Below, piece by piece: positions 18,442-27,379 of a DNA stretch of 64,000 nt. Positions within the stretch are counted from its first letter, which is position 1. The number at the start of each line of letters is the position of its first letter. The notes under the pieces were generated by a model. The model did no database searches, had not been told where the DNA came from, and was given only the letters and a program-made list of their open reading frames with translations. A program made the translations under genes and the position numbers. Origin of the DNA: Paenibacillus glucanolyticus NBRC 15330 (GTDB lineage Bacteria > Bacillota > Bacilli > Paenibacillales > Paenibacillaceae); the NCBI RefSeq assembly GCF_004000885.1, contig NZ_BIMC01000024.1, forward strand, positions 1-64,000, given 5' to 3'.

Positions 18442-19185
18442 TTACACGAATCCCCCGTTCACGCGGAGTGTTTGACCCGTGATCCATTTTGACTCCTCGC
18501 CAGCCAGAAACAATACCACTCCTGCGACATCATCCGGTTCACCCAGACGTCCGAAGGCATTCATGTTCACGATGCCCGCAATCTGTTCCTCCGACTTGCC
18601 TTCCATGAACAGTTCCGTATGGATCGGCCCGGGAGCCACCGCGTTAATCGTGATGCCTTTGGGACCGAATTCTTTGGCCAACTGACGCGTAAACTGCTCC
18701 ACAGCGCCCTTCGTGCCTGCATATACGCTGTAAGACGGGAACATCTGTCCAGCCACCGACGTCGAGAAATTGATAATGCGGCCGCCCGAATTCATATGCT
18801 GAAAGGCCTGCTGAATCGCAAAATAAGTTCCCTTCACGTTAATCGCGAACTGCTTATCGAAATCCTCCTCCGTCATGGACGCGATCGGCTTGGTTGTCAT
18901 GATCCCCGCATTGTTCACCAGGATATCCATTCCACCATAAACCTCCAAGGTTTGACGGAACAGCATCTCGATCTCCGCCACTTGGCTGATATCGGCTTGA
19001 ATCGCCACTGCTTCGCCACCGCGCAACTTAATGCTGCTCACAACTTCCTCTGCTTTGGCCGGGCTGTTCGCATAGTTTATAACGACCTTGGCCCCGTTCT
19101 CCGCAAGCACTATTGCAATTTCGCGTCCTATGCCTCTTGATGCGCCGGTTACGATGGCTACTTTGCCAATCAAGCTGTTTTTCAT
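18442..19185 (-). CDS. SDR-family NAD(P)-dependent oxidoreductase
   Basis: Classical short-chain dehydrogenase of 247 residues. Visible features are the cofactor motif 'VTGASRGIG' near the N-terminus, 'NNAG', and an active site with 'STSVAGQMFPSYSVYAGTKGA' read in parts (Ser, Tyr and Lys of YxxxK: Y-AGT-K), then 'AVAPGPIHTELF'. ATG 19185 is chosen because GGGGGG lies upstream, and the in-frame extension to 19203 crosses it. A TetR-type regulator lies upstream on the same strand beyond a terminator. The AT-rich region between them contains an imperfect dyad that could be its operator. Substrate unknown. Confidence 0.9.
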   Translation of the reverse strand: MKNSLIGKVAIVTGASRGIGREIAIVLAENGAKVVINYANSPAKAEEVVSSIKLRGGEAVAIQADISQVAEIEMLFRQTLEVYGGMDILVNNAGIMTTKPIASMTEEDFDKQFAINVKGTYFAIQQAFQHMNSGGRIINFSTSVAGQMFPSYSVYAGTKGAVEQFTRQLAKEFGPKGITINAVAPGPIHTELFMEGKSEEQIAGIVNMNAFGRLGEPDDVAGVVLFLAGEESKWITGQTLRVNGGFV

Positions 19186-19317
19186 GATAAAAGCCCCCCG
19201 CATGCGAATTTGTATATCTGTAAATGCTGGTGCGTGAATATGTCATCAGGATGGATCAAGGACCTATAGGTATCTTATTCGCCATTGATTATATGCCGAG
19301 TCCTAACAAATAACAAG

Positions 19318-19339
19318 TGACAATTTTATATATTTGTCA
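19318..19339. promoter_or_regulatory. Possible operator upstream of the SDR gene
   Basis: TGACAA and TTGTCA form a 22-base dyad in an AT-rich stretch about 130 bases upstream of the SDR start and downstream of the TetR gene. Arms are only six bases, so this is a weak suggestion of a regulator site. Confidence 0.3.
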
Positions 19340-19363
19340 TTCATTCACTTGATAAATGCATAC

Positions 19364-19412
19364 AAAAAAGATGCTCTTCCATGCGAGTATCGCCAGGATC
19401 AGCATCTTTTTT
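19364..19412. terminator. Terminator downstream of the TetR gene
   Basis: AAAAAAGATGCT and AGCATCTTTTTT form a stem with flanking A and T runs; on the minus strand it follows the TetR gene and precedes the SDR promoter region. Confidence 0.8.
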
Positions 19413-19499
19413 ACATAGGGAACGATCTTACCACGCTTCTCCAAGGGCAGCATGAACCTTTAGGATGACCGTCGAACAGGCCTTATTCCATTTTTCGCA

Positions 19500-20144
19500 T
19501 TATTCAGACCCGTTAACGGTTGATTTCATGATTCCCGACAGCAATAACGCCCATACCGAGTCAAAATCTGCTTCAATCTCGCTGGAGCTCCACTGATAGG
19601 CATGCGCCGGATGATGGAACTGGGACGTTGCCATGAACAAGGCCTTGGCCACCGGCTCCGGCTCGCCCGACTTAAATTCACCGGCACGCATTCCTTGCTT
19701 GATGATCTGGGCAATCTGCCCGCTCAATAACTTCACATGCGTATCAATCATCATGACGGCATCCAGCGTCACGGTGGTGTACATGGCAAACATCTCGGGG
19801 TCTTCCAGAACGTAATTCCGCTTGGTCCGGATGAGAGTATCCATCCATAACCGCAATCGATCAGCGGCGCTGCCATCCGTTCCGTCTGCAATTTCTTGCA
19901 ACGGATCTGCAATCCGCTGCAGCCAGCGCTCGGTAACGGCTTCCCTGAGGGCCGCTTTGCTGGGAAAATGCCGATACAGGGAGCCATGGCTGACCTGAAG
20001 CGCTTTGGCAACGTCGACAACCGATGTTTTCTCAGGACCATAACGCCGCAGCGTCTGTTCGGCCGCATCTAATATGGCTTCTTTCGTTAAAGGCTGATCA
20101 TGTGACATATATTTCAATGAGCGATGGTGAATGATAGACATCAT
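19500..20144 (-). CDS. TetR-family transcriptional regulator
   Basis: One-component regulator of about 200 residues. The N-terminal helix-turn-helix is clear ('TSVVDVAKALQVSHGSLYRHFPSKAALREAV', about residues 40-70, seen in parts), followed by a C-terminal domain resembling the YxaF/AcrR group. The start is uncertain. ATG 20144 or 20141 directly abuts GAGGG, and an ATG at 20108 (beginning MSHDQ) lacks a good site but gives the more usual N-terminus. Located upstream of the SDR gene, which it may regulate. Confidence 0.85.
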   Translation of the reverse strand: MMSIIHHRSLKYMSHDQPLTKEAILDAAEQTLRRYGPEKTSVVDVAKALQVSHGSLYRHFPSKAALREAVTERWLQRIADPLQEIADGTDGSAADRLRLWMDTLIRTKRNYVLEDPEMFAMYTTVTLDAVMMIDTHVKLLSGQIAQIIKQGMRAGEFKSGEPEPVAKALFMATSQFHHPAHAYQWSSSEIEADFDSVWALLLSGIMKSTVNGSE

Positions 20145-20322
20145 CCCTCAACCCCATTCTCACGCCCCCTCTCTCTGCTGAACACATTATAACAAACAAG
20201 CCTTCGATATCCATATGGATCTTCTTCATCTTCTTGGTCACTCCCATGCATGGATTGGTATAATATGATCATTCATCCGGAAACCACAACCTAAAATAAC
20301 GTTAAGAAAGCGAGTGTGGACC

Positions 20323-21293
20323 ATGGCTAAACTGGACTATCTGCTCTCCATTCTGTGGTTACTTCGATCCCATGAAAAAATGACAGCTGAACAATTGGCC
20401 GAGAGACTTGAGTTAAGTGTCCGAACGGTCTATCGATATATCGACACACTGGGTGTGAGCGGAGTCCCCATTATATCCGAATCCGGGCATGGGGGGGCTT
20501 TAGGTTGCCTGATACTTTTTTGAGCGTGCCTTTGTTCTTCGAATTAACCGAGCTTAAGGCCATGGAACACAGTGCGCTCCTAGCCCGGCATGCGGACTAC
20601 CCTTTTACGGATGCTCTTGAAAAAGCACTTTCCAAGATTGAGCACCGGCTTCAGGAATCCCAATTGGAGGACTTGAGGCGTCATGTCGGCAGTATTAATG
20701 TCCTTTCCTCTTCACAGGGCATCCTGCTTCAGCCCCTATTGCGTGAGTTAGAGCAAGCTGTCGCTAAACGGGAAACGCTGATCCTTCACTATGCGAAGTC
20801 ATCCAGCAGTTCCGCTCAAGAACGCCACATCGATCCCTATGGTCTCATCTACCGTCTCGGCAAGTGGTATTTGACTGCTTACTGCCATACACGGAAAGCC
20901 CTCCGCGTGTTCCGAGTGGACCGGATGAAGAGCCTGTCGTTAACAGGTCGCACATTTGAAATGCCGGAGCATTTCTCGGTCCAAGACTACCTGAGCAATG
21001 TTCATGAACATCAGGATCAGGTAACCATGGATACGCCGTCTGTGACCGTGCGCCTTCAGGGTCATACCGAAGCGCTGGACGCGATATGCAACCAGTGGTT
21101 TCTACAGCCTTATCTTGTCGTCAGAAGAATTGAGTATGAAGCCGAGTTCCATATACAGCCTGGCCGGATGATGAAATACATGCCGTATCTCCTGCTTTCT
21201 TTTGGCAGATCAATCAACGTGCTTGAACCGAAGGAGCTGCGCAGCGCTCTCTCCGAAACGGCAAGGGATCTTGCGAATTATTACGATGAATAA
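20323..21293 (+). pseudogene. WYL-domain regulator split by a -1 frameshift in a G tract
   Basis: The first frame (20323-20523) encodes an HTH_11-type winged helix ('MTAEQLAERLELSVRTVYRYID', read in parts). The second (20505-21293) encodes the rest of a YafY/WYL-type regulator ('PDTFLSVPLFFELTELKA' and 'HIDPYGLIYRLGKWYLTAYCH'). The two join exactly at a run of seven G residues (20491-20497). With eight, the reading would be 'SGHGGGFRLPDTF', the normal linker in this family; with seven, translation ends after 'GALGCLILF'. So the gene is either a pseudogene, subject to slippage or phase variation, or affected by a homopolymer sequencing error. It lies just upstream of a GyrI-like gene, a frequent pairing. 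Confidence 0.85.
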
Positions 21294-21303
21294 TCTTTTG
21301 AAC

Positions 21304-21341
21304 AACTTCACTGACTCTCATGCAGTCAGTGAAGTTATTTT
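21304..21341 (+). terminator. Intrinsic terminator of the WYL regulator
   Basis: AACTTCACTGACT and AGTCAGTGAAGTT form a perfect 13-base stem followed by ATTTTAT, ten bases after the stop codon. Confidence 0.85.
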
Positions 21342-21380
21342 ATGATAGGCATAATTCATGAGCAAAAAGGAGAGATTCGT

Positions 21381-21998
21381 ATGCTGCTTCCTAAACTCGA
21401 TCTGACCAAAAGCGATAAAACCTATTACACAGCCGGAAACACGCCTGAGCTTGTGCAATATGATCCCCTGCCCTATCTGTCATTAGCAGGCCAAGGCGCA
21501 CCCGAAAGCTCCATGTTCGAGGATGCTACCGAGGCGCTGTATACGGTCGCTTATGGAGTTAAGGGATATTGCAAGACGGAAATTCAGGATTTTACGGTTC
21601 CTAAACTTGAGGGACAATGGTGGGTGGAATCGGATCAGTATGGTTTGGAGGTTCCGAAAGAGGAATGGTATTGGAAGCTGCTCATTCGGATGCCGGCGTT
21701 TGTCACCCCGGAGATCGTGGACTCCGCTCGGGACAAAGCCTTCTCCAAGAAAAATCATCTGGAACCCATTCAGCGAGTGGTATTGGAGACAATACATGAG
21801 GGGCTATGCGTCGAAATCATGCATATCGGCCCCTACAGCACAGAGCCGGATACGCTGGCGAAAATGTATGCATTCATGAAACAGCATGCTTACGTCCCGA
21901 ACGGACTGCACCATGAGATTTATTTATCCGACCCCCGAAAAGCCGCCTCCTCCTCCATGAAAACCATTCTTCGTGCTCCTGTAAGACAGGAGCAATAG
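21381..21998 (+). CDS. GyrI-like small-molecule-binding protein
   Basis: Single-domain cytosolic protein of 205 residues resembling the GyrI-like/SOUL-type ligand-binding fold found as effector domain in AraC and MerR regulators. Supporting stretches are 'YLSLAGQGAPESSMFEDATEALYTVAYG' and 'CVEIMHIGPYSTEPDTLAKMYAFM' read in parts, plus 'HHEIYLSDPRKA'. There is no DNA-binding domain. ATG 21381 is preceded by AAGGAGA at 7 bases. The WYL regulator directly upstream is a plausible controller. Role unknown; stand-alone members are often annotated as transcription activator effector-binding proteins. Confidence 0.75.
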   Translation: MLLPKLDLTKSDKTYYTAGNTPELVQYDPLPYLSLAGQGAPESSMFEDATEALYTVAYGVKGYCKTEIQDFTVPKLEGQWWVESDQYGLEVPKEEWYWKLLIRMPAFVTPEIVDSARDKAFSKKNHLEPIQRVVLETIHEGLCVEIMHIGPYSTEPDTLAKMYAFMKQHAYVPNGLHHEIYLSDPRKAASSSMKTILRAPVRQEQ

Positions 21999-22054
21999 AT
22001 GGGTTCAGTGAATACGGTACAATCTGTTGTGCTGACGACAGCCACCATCCCCAA

Positions 22055-22084
22055 CCAAAAGAGGAAGCCGGTACATAACCGGCT
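22055..22084 (-). terminator. Terminator downstream of the methyltransferase gene
   Basis: AGCCGG and CCGGCT with a 7-base loop; on the minus strand it is followed by TCCTCTTTT. It lies ten bases past the methyltransferase stop codon. Confidence 0.6.
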
Positions 22085-22093
22085 CCCCCATAT

Positions 22094-22807
22094 CTATAAC
22101 TTGCGGATGCTCAGCAGCGAGCTGCCGTTTCGCATAAACTCGTAAGGCACCTTGTTCTCCGTCACCCGCAGGCCTTCAGCCTCCAGCTCGTGAATCAAGC
22201 GATCCAGATGGTCGTAACGGGATCCCGTTAAATCGGTTAACGGAAAGATGCGGACCTCCTCCGAGGCGACCCGCAGCAGCTCCTGTATCGTCTGCTTGTG
22301 AAAGTCATAATCCAAGCGGTCGCTGTACATAAACAGAAAATGGGCGGACAGCACCAGATCAAACTCTTCGTCTTTGAAAGGCAGCTCCGGCAGAACCGCA
22401 GCGACGTAGCGCCGCGGAAGCTCCCTCATATGCTGCACGCAATCCTGGAGTGCTTGATGGCGATGTCGGCTAAGCCCCTCCACATCTCCATAATAATCCC
22501 AGACATAATTGCTCTTCGCCCGTTCTATCGTTTCCATGGCATGCCGGATATCCTGCAATCCCTTGCGCTCCAGATCATCAGGCTTGTGATCATAGGTTAT
22601 ATCGCTTGCGGTAATATCGAGTCCAAGCCTCGAACCGTGTGCGGTGAACGAACACGCTCCCCCGGGACAATCCAGAATCCTTTTTCCGATAAGCTCCTCC
22701 ATGTGCAAATCAAACATGTTGTTATACTCTTCAAACGTGCGGCCAATGAACACAACCCGATCCAGTTCCTGCTTGGTCTTACCTGCACTCTGCTTATCTC
22801 TGCTCAT
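22094..22807 (-). CDS. SAM-dependent methyltransferase-like protein
   Basis: A 237-residue class I methyltransferase-fold protein. The SAM-binding Rossmann part shows 'LIGKRILDCPGGACSFTAHGS' (glycine-rich motif I, split between strand and loop) and an acidic residue in 'GLDITASDITYD'. Later comes 'LPFKDEEFDLVLSAHFLFMYSDRLDYDFH', the motif-IV/V region of small-molecule methyltransferases, read in parts. The ribosome binding site is modest. It is transcribed alone, with a terminator downstream. The substrate cannot be inferred. Confidence 0.72.
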   Translation of the reverse strand: MSRDKQSAGKTKQELDRVVFIGRTFEEYNNMFDLHMEELIGKRILDCPGGACSFTAHGSRLGLDITASDITYDHKPDDLERKGLQDIRHAMETIERAKSNYVWDYYGDVEGLSRHRHQALQDCVQHMRELPRRYVAAVLPELPFKDEEFDLVLSAHFLFMYSDRLDYDFHKQTIQELLRVASEEVRIFPLTDLTGSRYDHLDRLIHELEAEGLRVTENKVPYEFMRNGSSLLSIRKL

Positions 22808-23003
22808 CTCTTCTCACCTCAGCTATATGATTTGACTGCGGACGCTACAGTTTCCTGTTTACCCACAAGTATATACTACCATAACATGGAAAATCGGAAT
22901 AACAATTTCATCATTTCACAGAATCCTGAATTTCACGACGGGTTCAGCGGTCGTATTTATACTATAATGTAGATAATTAACTTTCTTCGAAGGAGATTGT
23001 CCT

Positions 23004-23765
23004 ATGTTACCTTATCCAGCCGCTACGACCAGAGAAGAGAAAATGAACATCATTCATCAAATGAAAGACCGACTGCTTCAACTGCATGGCGATGATATTT
23101 TGGCCATTGGCTTGTACGGCTCGATCGCGCAGGGAATAGATGGCCCATACTCGGATATTGAACTTCGAGTTGTCACGAAGGACGGGGTATCCCTGCCTGG
23201 CCACGAATTCATATACGATCCCTTCAAAATCGAAATCGGCATGGTACAAAAAGGTGAAATATTCAAAGCAGCATCGTCTGTGGATGATTCCTGGGCTATT
23301 ACAGCCGGCGCCTACGTACATTTACAGGAACTCTACGACCCAACCAATCTGTTGGAGGAAATCCGAGAATTGCCCCTTCAGGTTTCAGACGAAGCCATTA
23401 GAGAAACGATGCGGGAGTTCATGATCTGGGAGCCCTACGAAACGATGGGCAAAATACGGAACAATGTCCAAGCCGGGAACCTCTGTTACCTGCCACTGGG
23501 CGCAAAGGATCTGACATGGCAGACGGCCAAACTGATTGGACTCGCCAACCGAACATTTTATAATACAAGAGCCAAAACGCTGGAGGAATCGCTGTCCTTG
23601 GAATCCAGACCTTCGGGGTATGATGAGTTGGCGCAATTGGTGATGCGCGGCCAGCTTCTCCAGATCGATCATCTCTATGAGCTGTGTGAACGGCTCTGGA
23701 CCGGTCTTAACACATGGTATGAAAAAATGAATATTGAATATAAATCAAAAGAGCTTCCATTCTAA
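23004..23765 (+). CDS. Kanamycin nucleotidyltransferase (ANT(4')-like) family protein
   Basis: A 253-residue nucleotidyltransferase-fold protein that resembles aminoglycoside 4'-nucleotidyltransferase along its whole length: start 'TTREEKMNIIHQMKDRLLQLHGDD', catalytic 'GLYGSIAQGIDGPYSDIELR' (GS with the DxE pair), C-terminal 'SGYDELAQLVMRGQLLQID' and the end 'KSKELPF' (segments quoted in parts). ANT(4') proteins have the same TREE and 'GPYSDIE' signatures and a PF end. The ATG follows AAGGAGAT. Aminoglycoside adenylylation is plausible but such chromosomal homologues may act on other substrates. A hairpin overlaps the stop codon. Confidence 0.8.
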   Translation: MLPYPAATTREEKMNIIHQMKDRLLQLHGDDILAIGLYGSIAQGIDGPYSDIELRVVTKDGVSLPGHEFIYDPFKIEIGMVQKGEIFKAASSVDDSWAITAGAYVHLQELYDPTNLLEEIRELPLQVSDEAIRETMREFMIWEPYETMGKIRNNVQAGNLCYLPLGAKDLTWQTAKLIGLANRTFYNTRAKTLEESLSLESRPSGYDELAQLVMRGQLLQIDHLYELCERLWTGLNTWYEKMNIEYKSKELPF

Positions 23766-23782
23766 TGGGAGCTTTTGCTTTG
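23750..23782 (+). terminator. Terminator overlapping the ANT-like stop codon
   Basis: AGCTTCCATT pairs with AATGGGAGCT (one G-T pair) followed by TTTGCTTT. The left arm is inside the last codons of the gene. Confidence 0.6.
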
Positions 23783-23824
23783 CAGCATTGGCCTGAATGA
23801 TCCCAAAAGGAAGTGAGTATTAAC

Positions 23825-25573
23825 ATGCGAATTCAATTGAGCAGACCACCGGACCGCAAACCGCCTTATTGGCTGCCGCTTACGACCATCCTCGCCGTCA
23901 TACTCGTGATCTCCCTCATGCTGTGGTACGAGAAACCGCCGCAAGCCAGAAGCACCGATACCCCCGCAACCGAATTCTCTGCTGAACGCGCAATGGTCCA
24001 TGTCGAGCAAATCGCCCAGCAGCCCCATCCGATGGGATCTTCCGCCCATGATGAGGTGAGGGCCTATTTGGTGGAACAGATGGAGCAGCTAGGCTTGAAC
24101 CCGGACGTTCAAGAATTTAATGGCCGCCTGACAACGAAATACATCGACCAGAGCGTTCAGCTTACGAACATCTTGGGTGTCATTAAGGGCACAGGATCCG
24201 GTAAACCGCTCCTGCTCATGTCCCACTACGACTCCGTTCCGGCCGGACCCGGGGCCAATGATGCTTCGGTCAGCGTTGCCTCATTGCTGGAAACGGCACG
24301 AGCGATTCAAGCTGGTCCGTCGCCGCAGAACGATATATGGATCCTGCTTACAGACGGGGAAGAGAAAGGGCTGTTGGGTGCTGAAGTGTTCTTCCGGGAT
24401 CCTCAGCACCGCGAGATCGGCATGATTGCGAATTTTGAAGCCCGGGGATCGAAGGGCTCGTCCTTCATGTTCCAGACGAGTGATAGCAACGGGCGGATCA
24501 TCGAAGAATATGCCCGGGCTGTATCCAACCCGGTCAGCAACTCGCTCTTGGTGGCCCTGTACAAACAGCTTCCCAATGATACCGATCTGACGGTGGCGCT
24601 GGAGCACGGTCTTCCGGGCCTGAACTTTGCCTATGGTGATGGGTGGGTAGCTTATCATACCCCTATGGACAACACGGACAACGTCTCCCTTGAGACCATG
24701 CAGCATCAAGGGGAGAACGCACTCGCCATGGCCAAACATTTCGGCAATCTCGACTTGTCTGACCTGTCTTCGACAGGCGACCGCGTCTATTTCAATCTGT
24801 TCGGACTGCTGCTTCACTACCCTGCAAAATGGGTGGTTGCCATCACCCTTGTGCTCGCGGCGATATGGCTGGGTTTGGTGTTCATGTTTGCCCGCATCTC
24901 ATCTCTCAGCATAAAGGGGAGCCTGATCGGCCTGCTGATCCCGATTCTGGCAGCTGTTCTATCCACCGCGCTAAGCTATGGCTTATGGAAGCTGATTGAT
25001 GCGCTGTGGGCCGGTAATATGACGCAGCCCTCAGGCGCAACCTACGACTCACTTCTGTACAGTGTCAGCTTCATACTGGTAACACTCATCGTTCATGTTG
25101 CCCTTACCCGATGGATCCTACGGAAAGCGAATGAACTGGAAATGCTGCTGGGGGGAGCATTCTTATTCCTGCTGCTGCTTGTCGGCTCAACCTGGCTCCT
25201 GCCGGGTGCAAGTTATCTGTTTGCGATTCCGCTGCTGGTCCATTTCATCGCTTTAGCGTGGGCGGCATTTACCCGGGATCCGCTGCAATCCTTGCATCAT
25301 CCAGCTGTGGTACTCACCACCACGCTCGTTCCTATCCTGTTGTTCGCCTCCATCTTTCATATTGTGTTCCTCTTGCTGCCGCCTGGGATTCACCTGTTCA
25401 GTGTTGTCCTGATCGGGTTCATACTTGCCTTGATGTCACCGGCCGTACGAATGCTCGCGCAATCCTGGAAATGGGCCGTGCCCGCTGCCTTCATCGCCAT
25501 CATCGTTCTGCTCGGCATCGGCTGGACTCAGGCCGAGCCCGGACCGGACCGGCCCGTGTACGAGAGAAGGTAG
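23825..25573 (+). CDS. Membrane-anchored M28-family metallopeptidase
   Basis: Predicted zinc aminopeptidase on the outer face of the membrane, 582 residues. An N-terminal transmembrane anchor (about 17-34) precedes an M28 domain with zinc-ligand candidates H134 and D136 ('LLLMSHYDSVPAGPGANDAS'), D146, E179/E180 ('LLTDGEEKGLLGA'), E205 ('ANFEARG') and the His of 'VAYHTPMDN'. From about residue 325 on there are roughly eight further hydrophobic segments. This resembles the membrane-tethered M28 peptidases related to eukaryotic ER metallopeptidase 1. ATG 23825 is preferred; the in-frame GTG at 23813 overlaps AGGAAG. Confidence 0.87.
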   Translation: MRIQLSRPPDRKPPYWLPLTTILAVILVISLMLWYEKPPQARSTDTPATEFSAERAMVHVEQIAQQPHPMGSSAHDEVRAYLVEQMEQLGLNPDVQEFNGRLTTKYIDQSVQLTNILGVIKGTGSGKPLLLMSHYDSVPAGPGANDASVSVASLLETARAIQAGPSPQNDIWILLTDGEEKGLLGAEVFFRDPQHREIGMIANFEARGSKGSSFMFQTSDSNGRIIEEYARAVSNPVSNSLLVALYKQLPNDTDLTVALEHGLPGLNFAYGDGWVAYHTPMDNTDNVSLETMQHQGENALAMAKHFGNLDLSDLSSTGDRVYFNLFGLLLHYPAKWVVAITLVLAAIWLGLVFMFARISSLSIKGSLIGLLIPILAAVLSTALSYGLWKLIDALWAGNMTQPSGATYDSLLYSVSFILVTLIVHVALTRWILRKANELEMLLGGAFLFLLLLVGSTWLLPGASYLFAIPLLVHFIALAWAAFTRDPLQSLHHPAVVLTTTLVPILLFASIFHIVFLLLPPGIHLFSVVLIGFILALMSPAVRMLAQSWKWAVPAAFIAIIVLLGIGWTQAEPGPDRPVYERR

Positions 25574-25643
25574 CCTACGTCTCGCACCTACCGTGCTGAT
25601 CCCATGTACGAGGGCACACCCGGTATGGGTACCATGAAATGCC

Positions 25644-25680
25644 AAACAAGCAAACGCGAATCACGTTTGCTTGTTTTTTA
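25644..25680 (+). terminator. Terminator downstream of the M28 peptidase gene
   Basis: AAACAAGCAAACG and CGTTTGCTTGTTT form a perfect 13-base stem, followed by TTTA; A runs on the left may also serve the convergent gene. Confidence 0.85.
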
Positions 25681-25702
25681 CAACTATCAAGCTAAACCCA
25701 TG

Positions 25703-26146
25703 CTACTTCACCATATCCTGCCAATGCGGGGGCACCTCATGCGTCTCCAGATGCTGAAATTCCACCAGTTTGACCATACCGCCGGGAAGCGTCGGGGCTA
25801 CCTCGAAGACAAGCCGGTCCTTTCCGACTGTAATATGCGGACCGACCGTTGGGTGTGCCTCGAGTGTAAGGATGAAATGAAAGCCGCGAAAGCCGTTCAC
25901 CCTCTTCACTTCGGTCACATCCACATAATATGGGTAGACAATGAGCTGCTCTTTAAGCGATTTGGAGTAATGCTCACGAACCGCAGCCTCAATATGAGGA
26001 AGAAGAACGATCATCAGCATGTCTTGATATTGCAGCTCGGTGCTGTCCCTCTTCGGTGAAGGAGAGGTATTCTCTGCATGGGATGTCAGCGGTAAACCAG
26101 TAGTCATAACGACAACAAGGATCAGCCCCATGAAGCGTTTGTTCAT
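25703..26146 (-). CDS. Secreted DUF3888-type protein
   Basis: Small exported protein of 147 residues. It has a signal peptide (residues 1-24, ending 'PLTSHA') and a mature part resembling DUF3888: 'LQYQDMLMIVLLPHIEAAVREHYSKSL', 'VYPYYVDVTEVKRVNGFRGFHFILTLEAHPTVGPHITVGKDRL' (read in pieces) and 'VEFQHLETHEVPPHW'. AGGAGGTGATT lies just before the ATG. Function unknown; the family is common in Bacillales. It is convergent with the M28 gene, sharing the hairpin region between them. Confidence 0.75.
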   Translation of the reverse strand: MNKRFMGLILVVVMTTGLPLTSHAENTSPSPKRDSTELQYQDMLMIVLLPHIEAAVREHYSKSLKEQLIVYPYYVDVTEVKRVNGFRGFHFILTLEAHPTVGPHITVGKDRLVFEVAPTLPGGMVKLVEFQHLETHEVPPHWQDMVK

Positions 26147-26370
26147 GATTCTACAATCACCTCCTGCCGGAGCTCTTTGGTTTTAGGTTCCCCCAACCGA
26201 TAGAATTGATGTAACACAAGGGCCGAAGCGTGATCTGCCATATAGATTAATCAGATTACGTACGATATTATAGGTGGAAGGAACTGCTACTTCGCATCGG
26301 CCCATTTTCCTTCGTAACCACCATCATATGACGCATACGAGCGGCTGCGAGGGGGAGGATATCCATCATT

Positions 26371-27318
26371 ATGAAAAAAAGGATTATGATCATGTCTGCA
26401 ACTATCATTGCACTTTTAGTCATCATTATTGTCTCAGCAAGCTTCTACTTCTATAGCGTTGCCATTGCACGTGCCGACAAAACCTTCCTGGACGGCAACC
26501 CGGATCTGGAAGCCAACTCCAACATCGACAATCCGTTTGCGGACAGCAAGGATTGGTGGGCCAGGCAAAGCCTGCAGGAATGGAGTCTCACATCGGACGA
26601 CGGTCTCAAGCTGCATGCGTACTATTTGCCCGCCGCCGCACCCACGGACAAAACCGTCATTATCGCACACGGATATTCCGGGCATTCAGAGCTGATGAGC
26701 GGGTTCGCCCAAATGTACCGTGAGGACTTGGGTTATAACGTGCTGCTGCCCGATGCCCGCGGACACGGAAGAAGTGAAGGTGATTATATCGGATTCGGAT
26801 GGCCCGAACGCAAGGACTATCTGAAATGGATCGATTTAGTCATCGAGCGTACGGGTGAGAAGTCCCAAATCGTTCTTCATGGCGTATCCATGGGTGGTGC
26901 CACGGTGATGATGACCAGTGGCGAGGAGCTTCCTCCCCAGGTAAAGGCCATTGTGGAGGACTGCGGATATACCTCGGTTACGGATGAGCTGACCTATCAG
27001 CTGAAGCGCATGTATAAGCTGCCTTCTTTCCCGCTTGTTCAGTCCACGAGCCTGCTGACCAAGATTCGGGCCGGATACTCATTCGGCGAAGCCTCGGCAC
27101 TGGAGCAGGTTAAGAAGTCCAAGACGCCGATGCTGTTTATTCACGGCGGCGGGGATTTATTCGTTCCTACCGAGATGGTATATGAACTGTACGAGAATGG
27201 TCCGGAGCAGAAGAGGTTATTCGTCGTTCCTGACGCAGGCCATGGCATGGCGCGTCAATTCGATCCCGAGGGGTATGACCGGGAAGTAACGGAGTTTATC
27301 GGCACATACGTGCAATAA
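26371..27318 (+). CDS. Membrane-anchored alpha/beta hydrolase (YqkD-like)
   Basis: Predicted serine hydrolase of 315 residues, tethered by an N-terminal hydrophobic helix (about 7-28). Visible features are the oxyanion-hole region 'VIIAHGYSGHSE', 'LLPDARGHGRSEGDYIGFG', the nucleophile elbow 'LHGVSMGGATV' (GxSxG), the acid in 'LFIHGGGDLFVPTEM' and the catalytic His in 'VVPDAGHGMARQ'. Family resemblance is to Bacillus YqkD and the S9/BAAT-like hydrolases. GGGGGAGGA precedes the ATG by about 11 bases. Transcribed alone, with a terminator immediately after. Substrate unknown. Confidence 0.85.
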   Translation: MKKRIMIMSATIIALLVIIIVSASFYFYSVAIARADKTFLDGNPDLEANSNIDNPFADSKDWWARQSLQEWSLTSDDGLKLHAYYLPAAAPTDKTVIIAHGYSGHSELMSGFAQMYREDLGYNVLLPDARGHGRSEGDYIGFGWPERKDYLKWIDLVIERTGEKSQIVLHGVSMGGATVMMTSGEELPPQVKAIVEDCGYTSVTDELTYQLKRMYKLPSFPLVQSTSLLTKIRAGYSFGEASALEQVKKSKTPMLFIHGGGDLFVPTEMVYELYENGPEQKRLFVVPDAGHGMARQFDPEGYDREVTEFIGTYVQ

Positions 27319-27320
27319 AG

Positions 27321-27353
27321 AAAGAGCAGTCCATGCGGACTGCTCTTCTGTGT
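27321..27353 (+). terminator. Terminator of the alpha/beta hydrolase gene
   Basis: AGAGCAGTCC and GGACTGCTCT form a 10-base stem with a 4-base loop, followed by TCTGTGTT, directly after the stop codon. Confidence 0.75.
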
Positions 27354-27379
27354 TGAGATGAACTGTACGGACACGTGAC

